NCBI GenBank assembly: GCA_045532715.1
Contig: JAZSGM010000312.1
Coordinates: 1-9,540, forward strand
Direction of reading: 5' to 3'
Length of the DNA: 9,540 nt
DNA from: RGIG2041 sp045532715
GTDB taxonomy: Bacteria > Bacillota > Clostridia > UBA1381 > UMGS1253
The notes beneath the pieces are model-generated. The model did not search any database, had not been told where the DNA came from, and saw only the letters and a list, made by a program, of their open reading frames with translations. Every line of letters starts with the position of its first letter. Positions within the stretch are counted from its first letter, which is position 1. The translations under genes were made by a program, and so were the position numbers. Below, one piece after another: positions 1 through 5,779 of the stretch.

Positions 1-1250
1 TTCTTGGAATACAGCGCATCACCCGGCTGCATGCTTTTCAGCTCCGGACAGAGCTCTTCGATAATTTCTTTATAATTAATATCCTTACAATCCTCAATCA
101 TCACAAGTGTGTGCGTGTCGGACTGCTTTAAAAGGTACTCAATTTCGTGAATTTTATACGCAGTATTTACCGTAACCAGAACGGCACCGATTTTGGTGGT
201 TGCCCAGAAGGTAATAAACCACGCCGGCACATTTGTTGCCCAGATGGCAACGTGATCGCCCGCCTTTACGCCGAGCGAAATCAACGCTGCTGCACACTCA
301 TCCACGTCACGTCTGAACTGTGAATAGGTTCTTGTATAATCCAGCGTTGTGTACTTAAACGCATACTGATCCGGATACGTTTCTGCCATAGTATCGAGCA
401 CATCCGAGAAGGTTGCTTCGATGACATCATACTTTTTCCATACGAAGGTACCGGACTTGTCGCGGTTATAGTACGCGCCGTCCTTTTCCTTCTTTTTGCG
501 CGAAAGGCCCGCAATGTAATTGGCAAAGTGCGTCAGTACAATATCCGCATCCTGAATTTCATCATTCCACGCAACGCAGATATAGCCGTCAAAGTTGAGC
601 GAAGACAGTGCGTTAATCACATTGGTTACCGGCAAGTCGCCTTCACCGATTAATACACTTTTTCCCTCCTGCATATCTCCAAGACGCACATACTTAATGT
701 ACGCGCCGAGCGTCTTAATGGTTGTATCTGCGCTTTCGCCTGCGCCGAAATAGGTTGCACGCGTGTTCCACGACACACCGATTACAGCAGACGAAAAGAA
801 ATTGATGATATCAATTACATTTTCCGTTTCGGCAAGATAGCCTACGGTTTCAAACAAAATCTGAATATCCGCTTTCTCCGCACGCTTGATTGCGGCAGTC
901 AGCTTTTCGGCAAGCACAGCATGGTCCGCTTTTTCCTCATTGCGCAGGATAATGCGCTCCACCCCTGCATTTCTCGCCATTTCTACATATTTCAAAATCG
1001 CATCCGCCGTTGCCTCTTCACTCTCCACCGGGTACGGATATACCAGCGCGGAAACTGCTAAACCGCGGTTAAACAGCTTTCGTTTCGCATCCGCTACACG
1101 GTCCGTGCGCAGGACGCTGTCATAATGCTGCTTTCTTTCCCTGACGGCATCGTAGATTTCAAAACCGGCATAACCGTAATCGTATGCATAACGGCAGGTG
1201 TCAAGAAAGGATGCTCTATTTACATGTTTGGTTGAAAAGGTCAGTTTCAT
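1..1250 (-). CDS. Fusion protein: TIM-barrel sugar isomerase/epimerase-like domain plus AMP-dependent acyl-CoA/acid ligase (3' end cut by window)
   Basis: The frame is open for 416 codons from the ATG at 1250 to the window edge, with no stop or frameshift. Residues 1-248 resemble the xylose-isomerase-like/IolE TIM-barrel family: a Glu on an inner strand (ILFETVGY, E134), the strand VIGVSWNT (157-163), YVRLGD (187-192), then GEGDLP and NFDGYICVAW (219-228). Several usual metal ligands look replaced: WNT for the usual WDT-type strand, R189 for the usual His, and W228 for the usual final Glu. After a charged linker (about 249-275), residues 276-416 match the N-terminal part of AMP-forming acyl-CoA synthetases: a TYSQF-type motif, ALISLGVKAGDHVAI, WATTKIGAVLVTVN and EYLLKQSD. 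The ATP-binding P-loop and C-terminal lid lie beyond the window, so ligase activity cannot be judged. AGGAGG sits 8 nt before the ATG, and the start is 3 nt after the LeuA-like stop, so the two are cotranscribed and probably translationally coupled. The substrate is unknown. Confidence 0.85.
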   Translation of the reverse strand, partial: MKLTFSTKHVNRASFLDTCRYAYDYGYAGFEIYDAVRERKQHYDSVLRTDRVADAKRKLFNRGLAVSALVYPYPVESEEATADAILKYVEMARNAGVERIILRNEEKADHAVLAEKLTAAIKRAEKADIQILFETVGYLAETENVIDIINFFSSAVIGVSWNTRATYFGAGESADTTIKTLGAYIKYVRLGDMQEGKSVLIGEGDLPVTNVINALSSLNFDGYICVAWNDEIQDADIVLTHFANYIAGLSRKKKEKDGAYYNRDKSGTFVWKKYDVIEATFSDVLDTMAETYPDQYAFKYTTLDYTRTYSQFRRDVDECAAALISLGVKAGDHVAIWATNVPAWFITFWATTKIGAVLVTVNTAYKIHEIEYLLKQSDTHTLVMIEDCKDINYKEIIEELCPELKSMQPGDALYSK

Positions 1251-1253
1251 CCT

Positions 1254-2642
1254 TTACGCCTCCTCGAAGACAATCTTATTGAGTGCGTTAATATACGCTC
1301 TGATGCTGGCTGCCACAATATCCGTCGAGCTGCCGTTGCCGGAATACAGCTTGCCACCGACACGCAGCTTTACCAACGCAGAGCCAAGCGCTTCCTTGCC
1401 GTCTGTCACCGACTGAATCTGGAAATCATCCAGCTCATAGTGGTAACCGATGCTTTGCTCAATTGCACGAAACACCGAGTCAATCGGACCGTCGCCCGTA
1501 CTTACACCGCAGAGAATTTCATCACCGCATCTGAGTGTCACCTGCGACATTGCCGTGGTCAGATTGCCGCAGCTCGTCGAATAGCTTTCAAAATGATAGG
1601 TGGAAGGTGCCTGCATTGCAGAGCTTGCAATCAGTGCCTCAAATTCCTTTGCGCCGACGCTGCCCTTCTTTTCGCATACCTGCATCAACGCCTTATGCAC
1701 CTTACCGTTGTCCTCATCGGACAAATCATAGCCAAGCACATTTGCCGCATGCGCAACATCCGTAAGCGTGCTGTCCTCATCGAGTATAATTTTCTTCTTT
1801 TCACTTACGTCATCTGCACTTTCATATGCTGCGTGATTTATTTTCGAAAGCATATCGTCAATGCTTGCATGAATTTTTGTATTCTCCAAAGCAACACTTG
1901 CACCGATGGCATCGCCGCGCGCAGACATTGTGTTGGACAGCACGCCCATCGACAGTGCCTCACCGCCCGCCATCGCGCACTTCAGACCGTCTGCTCCTGC
2001 GCCGATTGCAGCCACGGCAGCCGCAACTGCCATACCGATTTTGTCCGATACCTGCACATAGACCGGAATGCTTACATTCGCCTTCACCTTAGAAACAAGT
2101 GCAGCAATTTCCTCCGGCAGGGATACGCCTGCGTCATCGCACAGCGTAATCATGCTCGCACCTTTTGCTTCTGCTTCCTTTGCTGCCTGCAGCAAAAATG
2201 CTTCATCTGCGCGTGTAGCATCCATGGCGGAAAATTCAACATCTGCACATACCTTTTTGGCTTCTGCGGTCAGCTCTGCAATTTTCGCGAGCATTTTGTC
2301 CGCCTTTACATGATAGGTATATTCCATCTGCACCGTCGAGGTCGGCACTTCCACCTGCAATCTCGGCTTTGCAGCTTCCTTGATGGCTTCCCATGCGTTT
2401 TTTACATCCTCGGCGGAAAAGCCAACCGGCACGGCAACCACGCTGTTTTGTACATTTTGTGCAACCGTCTTATAAACAATCGTATCCTCGCGCAGATTTT
2501 TCATCGGCGCAAGCTCAATTGCATCCACGCCGAGCGCATCGGCGCAGGCAGAGATTGCCGTCTTTTCGCGGAACAGAAGCGACTGCGCCCTGTCCTGCGT
2601 AAGCACCTTTAAAGTAATGTCTGTCACATTGATTTTTCTCAT
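1254..2642 (-). CDS. LeuA-family (2-isopropylmalate synthase-like) protein with degenerate active site and intact leucine-regulatory domain
   Basis: The protein has 462 residues. The ATG at 2642 is chosen because AAAGGGG lies about 8 nt upstream; the frame extends further into the T-box leader but that part is not expected to be coding. Residues 1-270 follow the HMGL-like TIM barrel of 2-isopropylmalate/homocitrate synthases (LGVDAIE, VEFSAMDATR, GASMITLCDDAG, SIPVYVQVSDKIGMA). Residues 348-457 are a clear LeuA dimerisation/allosteric domain (GDGPIDSVFRAIEQ, TDIVAASIRAYINALN). Catalytic positions are lost: the family DTTLRDGEQ is DITLKVLTQ (residues 8-16), so the Arg and the metal-binding Asp are gone. 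The Glu of SAEDATR is M140. The HxH metal pair is Q197/S199, and the NGxGERxGN motif is not preserved. It is 462 aa against roughly 500 in typical LeuA. The leucine T-box upstream links it to leucine supply. I infer a pseudoenzyme, leucine sensor or repurposed enzyme rather than working LeuA. Confidence 0.88.
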   Translation of the reverse strand: MRKINVTDITLKVLTQDRAQSLLFREKTAISACADALGVDAIELAPMKNLREDTIVYKTVAQNVQNSVVAVPVGFSAEDVKNAWEAIKEAAKPRLQVEVPTSTVQMEYTYHVKADKMLAKIAELTAEAKKVCADVEFSAMDATRADEAFLLQAAKEAEAKGASMITLCDDAGVSLPEEIAALVSKVKANVSIPVYVQVSDKIGMAVAAAVAAIGAGADGLKCAMAGGEALSMGVLSNTMSARGDAIGASVALENTKIHASIDDMLSKINHAAYESADDVSEKKKIILDEDSTLTDVAHAANVLGYDLSDEDNGKVHKALMQVCEKKGSVGAKEFEALIASSAMQAPSTYHFESYSTSCGNLTTAMSQVTLRCGDEILCGVSTGDGPIDSVFRAIEQSIGYHYELDDFQIQSVTDGKEALGSALVKLRVGGKLYSGNGSSTDIVAASIRAYINALNKIVFEEA

Positions 2643-2958
2643 GAAAAAATCCCCTTTCTTCGTCAGAGACCTCTGCAAAAAAAATGCTTCCGTCTCTTTA
2701 ATCTTTGAAAGAGACGAAAGCGTTACTTCTTTAACCTTCCGCGGTACCACTCTTCTTCATCCTTAACAGATGCCCTCAGATGCAAACACATCTTTACTCT
2801 GTAACGGGAGTTCCCGTCTGCCCCTACTTTCAAAGATTTCGCGGCAGCCGCTCCACGGTGAGTTCTGCAAAGCTTTTCCAATGTCTCACACCGACCGACA
2901 TCTCTCTCAAAGGCAAAAGTTTTTGCGTACTATTCCGCATCACAGCGTTTAAAATAAT
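2643..2958 (-). promoter_or_regulatory. T-box riboswitch leader, leucine type (specifier CUC)
   Basis: Read on the minus strand, the leader has the T-box parts in order. Stem I has the loop-E AGTA, then GCAAA pairing with TTTGC, and the AGAGAG bulge. Its distal hairpin is ATGTC / GACAT around GGTCGGTGTGA. The specifier loop reads AGAA-CTC-ACC, with CTC at 2862-2860. A stem III hairpin (ACGGG/CCCGT) lies at 2804-2817. The T-box sequence AGAGTGGTACCGCGG is at 2753-2739, and an intrinsic terminator follows. The bulge UGGU would pair with an ACCA tail, fitting the A73 discriminator of tRNA-Leu. CUC is a leucine codon. Uncharged tRNA-Leu should therefore allow readthrough into the LeuA-like gene and the fusion gene. 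Boundaries are approximate at the 5' end. Confidence 0.93.
2677..2721 (-). terminator. T-box regulated intrinsic terminator
   Basis: A 14-bp stem with one G-U pair is formed by 2721-2708 and 2699-2686, followed after one A by eight T on the minus strand (2684-2677). It lies between the T-box sequence and the ribosome binding site of the LeuA-like gene. This is the usual place for the terminator that competes with the antiterminator. Confidence 0.9.
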
Positions 2959-2964
2959 GGAATA

Positions 2965-2993
2965 AATATAGCACATTCCGTTTGATTTGTCAA
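2965..2993 (-). promoter_or_regulatory. Sigma-70-type promoter of the T-box operon
   Basis: TTGACA (2993-2988), a 17-nt spacer and TATATT (2970-2965) lie on the minus strand. The expected start, near 2958, is just before T-box stem I. The -35 box begins about 20 bp after the stop of the CPBP gene on the same strand. Confidence 0.85.
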
Positions 2994-3012
2994 TAGTTTT
3001 TTTACACTTTTT

Positions 3013-3690
3013 TTAAATAATCCCAAACAACATAAAGCCAATCGTATTGATGGCAAAATTTGCAAACATATGTACAAGCCAAGAAGGGTAAATCGTGCCG
3101 CTGCTTGCATTCAGATAATTAAAAATCAGACCGCCTGCAAATAACCCTGCAAGGACGAGTGCAAACACACCGACGGAAAACCAGCCGATCATCATCGCTA
3201 CATGATAGATTGCAAAAACACCGGCGCTGAACAGATAGGCAAACCGCGCACTTGCCACGCGACGCAAGGTCAAAAATGCAAATCCGCGGAAGAAGAATTC
3301 CTCCAACAACGAATTTACAAAAGAAATGTACAAAGAAACATATAAAAAATTATCCCGGCTGACACCGATATTGCCCGTCAGCGATGTTGTGATTGCCGAA
3401 AAATCAAACACGTTCTTCAATAGAAGATAGCCGCCCAGAATGGCAGCGTATACGCCGACACCCAGAACAAGCGCAAGCTGCATCCCCTTTCGTTCAAAGG
3501 CAAATAACGGCTTGATTTTAAGCTGCGAATCAAAATGCGCGTACAAAACCGGAAAAGCCAGAAACAAAACGAATTTAATCACGGATTTTAAAAAATAATC
3601 CGCCTGCAGCACACCGTCCACCAATGCCATAATCAGACAAAACACAAAGACGATGCCGCATAAAACATATACCCTTTTCTTATCCTGCAT
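3013..3690 (-). CDS. CPBP (CAAX-type) intramembrane metalloprotease
   Basis: The protein has 225 residues and several hydrophobic segments (about 7-29, 35-52, 71-91, 114-128, 150-170, 172-192 and 205-223). It carries the CPBP/Abi motifs: EEFFFR (E130, E131, R135), then FAIYH (H163) and WLVHMFAN (H207, N211). These are the expected metal-binding and catalytic residues, so the protein is probably active. The family cleaves substrates in the membrane; some members protect against self-made bacteriocins or process prenylated or peptide signals, and the substrate here is unknown. The ATG at 3690 is chosen because AGGAG lies 8 nt upstream. A longer in-frame ATG at 3831 lies before the inferred transcription start (about 3809), so it is rejected. 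No hairpin terminator is seen after the stop; transcription would run into the T-box leader. Confidence 0.9.
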   Translation of the reverse strand: MQDKKRVYVLCGIVFVFCLIMALVDGVLQADYFLKSVIKFVLFLAFPVLYAHFDSQLKIKPLFAFERKGMQLALVLGVGVYAAILGGYLLLKNVFDFSAITTSLTGNIGVSRDNFLYVSLYISFVNSLLEEFFFRGFAFLTLRRVASARFAYLFSAGVFAIYHVAMMIGWFSVGVFALVLAGLFAGGLIFNYLNASSGTIYPSWLVHMFANFAINTIGFMLFGII

Positions 3691-3809
3691 ACTAACTTCT
3701 CCTTTTTTTCCTACAGCCCACAGGTGCAAAGCCCGTCGCCGGGCGGACGCGCCTGCGCAGGACGGCAGTTCCCGAAAAAGCCGTAAAAACAACCGCCGGC
3801 ATTTCTTAT
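3691..3809 (-). promoter_or_regulatory. Structured 5' leader of the CPBP gene
   Basis: About 119 nt separate the inferred transcription start from the ATG. The stretch is much richer in G+C than its flanks. On the transcript it can form ACGGC/GCCGT around a 13-nt loop (3784-3762), CCT-GCGC-AGG (3761-3752), and GCCCG-GCGA-CGGGC, a hairpin with a GNRA-type loop (3744-3731). The ribosome binding site follows a run of A. It matches no riboswitch class I recognise. Regulatory function is inference. Confidence 0.4.
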
Positions 3810-3815
3810 GCTGCC

Positions 3816-3844
3816 ATTTTAGCACAAACAAAATTTACCGTCAA
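3816..3844 (-). promoter_or_regulatory. Promoter of the CPBP gene
   Basis: TTGACG (3844-3839), a 17-nt spacer and TAAAAT (3821-3816) lie on the minus strand. The inferred start is near 3809. Its -35 box lies about 33 bp from that of the divergent YitT promoter. Confidence 0.8.
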
Positions 3845-3876
3845 GCTTCGCCCTGCGATTCTTCATCGAAAAACAG

Positions 3877-3905
3877 TTGACAAAACAGCAGCTATACAGT
3901 ATAAT
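3877..3905 (+). promoter_or_regulatory. Promoter of the YitT-family gene
   Basis: TTGACA (3877-3882), a 17-nt spacer and TATAAT (3900-3905) form a perfect consensus. The resulting leader of about 55 nt contains four TTATA-type blocks and an 8-bp inverted repeat. Confidence 0.85.
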
Positions 3906-3949
3906 CCTTATAGCGGTTGAGTTATAACACTTATAAATACCGGATTATA
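3900..3949. repeat. AT-rich inverted repeat in the YitT 5' region
   Basis: TATAATCC (3900-3907) and GGATTATA (3942-3949) are perfect inverse copies 34 bp apart. The left arm contains the -10 box. Between and beside them TTATA recurs at about 3908, 3922, 3931 and 3945. This could be an operator or a weak leader hairpin, but chance in AT-rich DNA is possible. Confidence 0.3.
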
Positions 3950-3968
3950 AAATTGTGAGGTCTTTACT

Positions 3969-4826
3969 ATGAAGGAAAATTTGAAATCTTTTCTGCTTAT
4001 GACGGCAGGTACACTTCTGATGAGCATTGGTATTTACTTTTTTAAGTTTCCGAATAACTTTTCCACGGGCGGCGTCAGCGGCATTTCCGTTCTGCTCGGG
4101 CAAATCAGCCCCGTGCTCTCCGCCGGCAGCTTCGTTTTGATTATCAATATTGCGCTTCTGCTTGTCGGCTTCATTTTTGTCGGCAAGGACTTCGGCTTCA
4201 AAACCGTTTACTGCAGCCTCCTGATGTCCGTATTAATCTACGTACTCGAAATCGTTTGTCCGCTTGCAAAGCCGCTCACCTCTCAACCGCTCTTAGAGCT
4301 GATTTTCGCTATTTTTCTTCCGGCTGCAGGCAGTGCAATCCTGTTTAATCTGGGTGCCTCCACCGGCGGCACGGACATCGTGGCAATGATCATCAAAAAA
4401 TACGCCTCCATCAACATTTCCAAGGCGCTGTTTTGCTCCGATTTTATCATTGTGATGCTCGTATTTATCGTGTTCGGCGTGGAAACCTGGCTGTTTTCCC
4501 TGCTCGGTTTTCTGGCGAAGGTGTTTATGGTAAATAATATTCTGGAAAGCTTTAATATGTCCAAATACTGCACGGTAATCATCACACCGCAGCACGCAGA
4601 CGAAGTCAGCCACTACATCACCCACACCCTGCGCAAATCCGCAACACGCAGCGACGCCTACACCGGCGTGTTCCAAAACGAACCGAAGAGTGTGTTCTTA
4701 ACAGCACTCACACGCAAGCAGGCGATGCTTTTGAAAAATCACGTAAAATCTATCGACCCGAAATCCTTCGTTGTGATGAGCAACACAAGCGAAATCATCG
4801 GCAAGGGTTTCCGCGAGGTTGTATAA
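3969..4826 (+). CDS. YitT family membrane protein (DUF161 + DUF2179)
   Basis: The protein has 285 residues, the usual length for this family. The N-terminal two thirds is a membrane domain with about five hydrophobic segments between residues 8 and 196. It carries the paired family motifs NNFSTGGVSGIS (29-40) and GASTGGTDIVAMI (129-141). The soluble C-terminal domain (about 200-285) has the DUF2179 signature: RSDAYTGVF, then IDPKSFVVM and EIIGKGF. The biochemical role of YitT proteins is not well established, and I infer none here. GAGG lies about 8 nt upstream of the ATG. The gene has its own consensus promoter, stands alone, and converges on the AraC gene across a shared terminator. Confidence 0.9.
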   Translation: MKENLKSFLLMTAGTLLMSIGIYFFKFPNNFSTGGVSGISVLLGQISPVLSAGSFVLIINIALLLVGFIFVGKDFGFKTVYCSLLMSVLIYVLEIVCPLAKPLTSQPLLELIFAIFLPAAGSAILFNLGASTGGTDIVAMIIKKYASINISKALFCSDFIIVMLVFIVFGVETWLFSLLGFLAKVFMVNNILESFNMSKYCTVIITPQHADEVSHYITHTLRKSATRSDAYTGVFQNEPKSVFLTALTRKQAMLLKNHVKSIDPKSFVVMSNTSEIIGKGFREVV

Positions 4827-4837
4827 TACATAAAAAC

Positions 4838-4870
4838 AGCCGGGGATGCTTTAAATTCCCCGGCTTAAAT
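4838..4870. terminator. Bidirectional intrinsic terminator between YitT and AraC genes
   Basis: AGCCGGGGA (4838-4846) and TCCCCGGCT (4857-4865) form a 9-bp GC-rich stem with a 10-nt loop. It is followed by TAAATTTT on the plus strand and by GTTTTTAT on the minus strand. The right arm lies inside the last codons of the AraC gene, which stops at 4853-4851. Confidence 0.85.
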
Positions 4871-5612
4871 TTTGCTTCATATACGCTGTCGGTGTAAGTC
4901 CGGTGCGCGCTTTAAACAATCGGCTGAAGTGGTATGTGTTCGAAAAACCACACTGCTCGGCAACCGCATTGATTTTGAGTCGTCCGTCCGACAAAAGCTG
5001 CTTGGCCTTATTGATTCGAATGTCAATGATATACTGCTTGGGTGTCATTGCATATCTTTTCAAAAATAGTTTTCTGAAATATACTTCGCTGATATTACAC
5101 TGCGCCGCAAGGGTTGCATTGTTCAATTCCGATTCTGAAAAATGGTTTTCCAGATAAGCAATTGCCGGCTTAAGCAGGTTGTCATTTTCTCTTTCCGTAT
5201 GCGCAAGTCTGTGGAGCATATCATAAAAGATGCTCATAATCTTCGCGCCATTCCCTTCAAAGAGCAGCAGCTTCTGAATCTGCATATAATCCTTGATAAA
5301 CCCATCTGCTCTTTCAATCGGCACTGTAAGTATGGTGTCGCACAGCTCGTCTGCACAGTCGAAATTAATCAGCGGAAAATAGCCAGTCTCATTACCGCAG
5401 ATGGTATAGCTTTTCCCTTTTGGCAAAATCACCGCGTGCCCTTTGTCAGACACATAAGCCTTCCCTTTGTGCATATAGGTAATCTGCCCTTCTGTGCAAA
5501 AAGTCAATCCGTAGCACCTGCGCTTAAACATGGCTTCCATTCTGCCCTTTTTGGAGTAAATTGTCTTTGCATCGAAGATATCGGTTATAATCGCCCGTTC
5601 CAGTCTCTTCAT
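4851..5612 (-). CDS. AraC-family transcriptional regulator
   Basis: The protein has 253 residues from the ATG at 5612. The N-terminal part (about 30-100) has the look of a cupin-type ligand-binding domain (YGLTFCTEGQITYMHKG, HAVILPKGKSYTI). Residues 148-250 hold the two AraC helix-turn-helix motifs: ATLAAQCNISEVYFRKLF, then INAVAEQCGFSNTYHFSRLF with the conserved TGLTPTAY. It is transcribed away from the dehydrogenase operon and likely controls it; the cupin may sense the operon's substrate or product. The start is uncertain. GGGAG lies 12 nt before 5612. An in-frame ATG at 5633 sits almost exactly on the inferred transcription start, and a TTG at 5639 lies in the -10 box. The last residues (SRGI) are encoded by the terminator stem. 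Confidence 0.9.
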   Translation of the reverse strand: MKRLERAIITDIFDAKTIYSKKGRMEAMFKRRCYGLTFCTEGQITYMHKGKAYVSDKGHAVILPKGKSYTICGNETGYFPLINFDCADELCDTILTVPIERADGFIKDYMQIQKLLLFEGNGAKIMSIFYDMLHRLAHTERENDNLLKPAIAYLENHFSESELNNATLAAQCNISEVYFRKLFLKRYAMTPKQYIIDIRINKAKQLLSDGRLKINAVAEQCGFSNTYHFSRLFKARTGLTPTAYMKQNLSRGI

Positions 5613-5638
5613 CCAAGCATCACGCTCCCACATTTTCA

Positions 5639-5667
5639 ATTATACCAATATCATCAAAAAATTGCAA
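5639..5667 (-). promoter_or_regulatory. Promoter of the AraC-family gene
   Basis: TTGCAA (5667-5662), a 17-nt spacer and TATAAT (5644-5639) lie on the minus strand. The expected start is near 5632, leaving about 20 nt of leader before the ATG at 5612. Confidence 0.7.
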
Positions 5668-5689
5668 GAAATATACCTCATTTTGTATC

Positions 5690-5730
5690 GAAAACATCAA
5701 AGCAGTATTGTTTTCAGCATTGAAAACATC
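5690..5730. promoter_or_regulatory. Putative AraC operator: repeated GAAAACATC sites
   Basis: GAAAACATC occurs at 5690-5698 and again at 5722-5730, 32 bp apart (about three helical turns) in the same direction. The second copy is also the right arm of an inverted repeat, GTTTTCA-GCAT-TGAAAAC (5710-5727). That inverted repeat covers the -35 box of the dehydrogenase operon. Direct half-sites next to a promoter are typical of AraC regulators. Binding is inferred, not shown. Confidence 0.5.
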
Positions 5731-5748
5731 GTCTGCATCGTATAAAAT
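5720..5748 (+). promoter_or_regulatory. Promoter of the dehydrogenase operon
   Basis: TTGAAA (5720-5725), a 17-nt spacer and TAAAAT (5743-5748) lie before the AGGAG site and the ATG at 5780. The -35 box overlaps the putative operator repeat, as expected for a regulated promoter. Confidence 0.65.
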
Positions 5749-5779
5749 CATACTAAAGAAACGAACAGGAGATGTTTTT

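Noticed and set aside
1440..2612. Plus-strand open frame of 390 codons
   Set aside because: It lies fully antisense to the LeuA-like gene, is rich in Cys, His and Arg, and shows no family motif. It is a shadow of codon bias on the other strand.
1254..2642. Plain annotation as working 2-isopropylmalate synthase
   Set aside because: The leucine T-box and regulatory domain fit, but the metal and catalytic residues are substituted at every motif I could align.
2643..2750. N-terminal extension of the LeuA-like protein
   Set aside because: The 36 extra codons are the T-box antiterminator and terminator, not coding sequence.
2770..2965. Two short plus-strand open frames
   Set aside because: They fall inside the T-box leader, whose stems explain the sequence; no ribosome binding site or family match.
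3691..3831. N-terminal extension of the CPBP protein by 47 codons
   Set aside because: The upstream ATG lies before the inferred transcription start, the added part is Arg-rich and unlike the family, and a strong AGGAG marks the ATG at 3690.
4293..4676. Minus-strand open frames inside the YitT gene
   Set aside because: They have no ribosome binding site or recognisable domain and lie opposite a clear membrane protein.
5708..5779. N-terminal extension of the dehydrogenase
   Set aside because: It would include the promoter and operator; the family begins just before the TGAASGMG motif, and AGGAG marks 5780.
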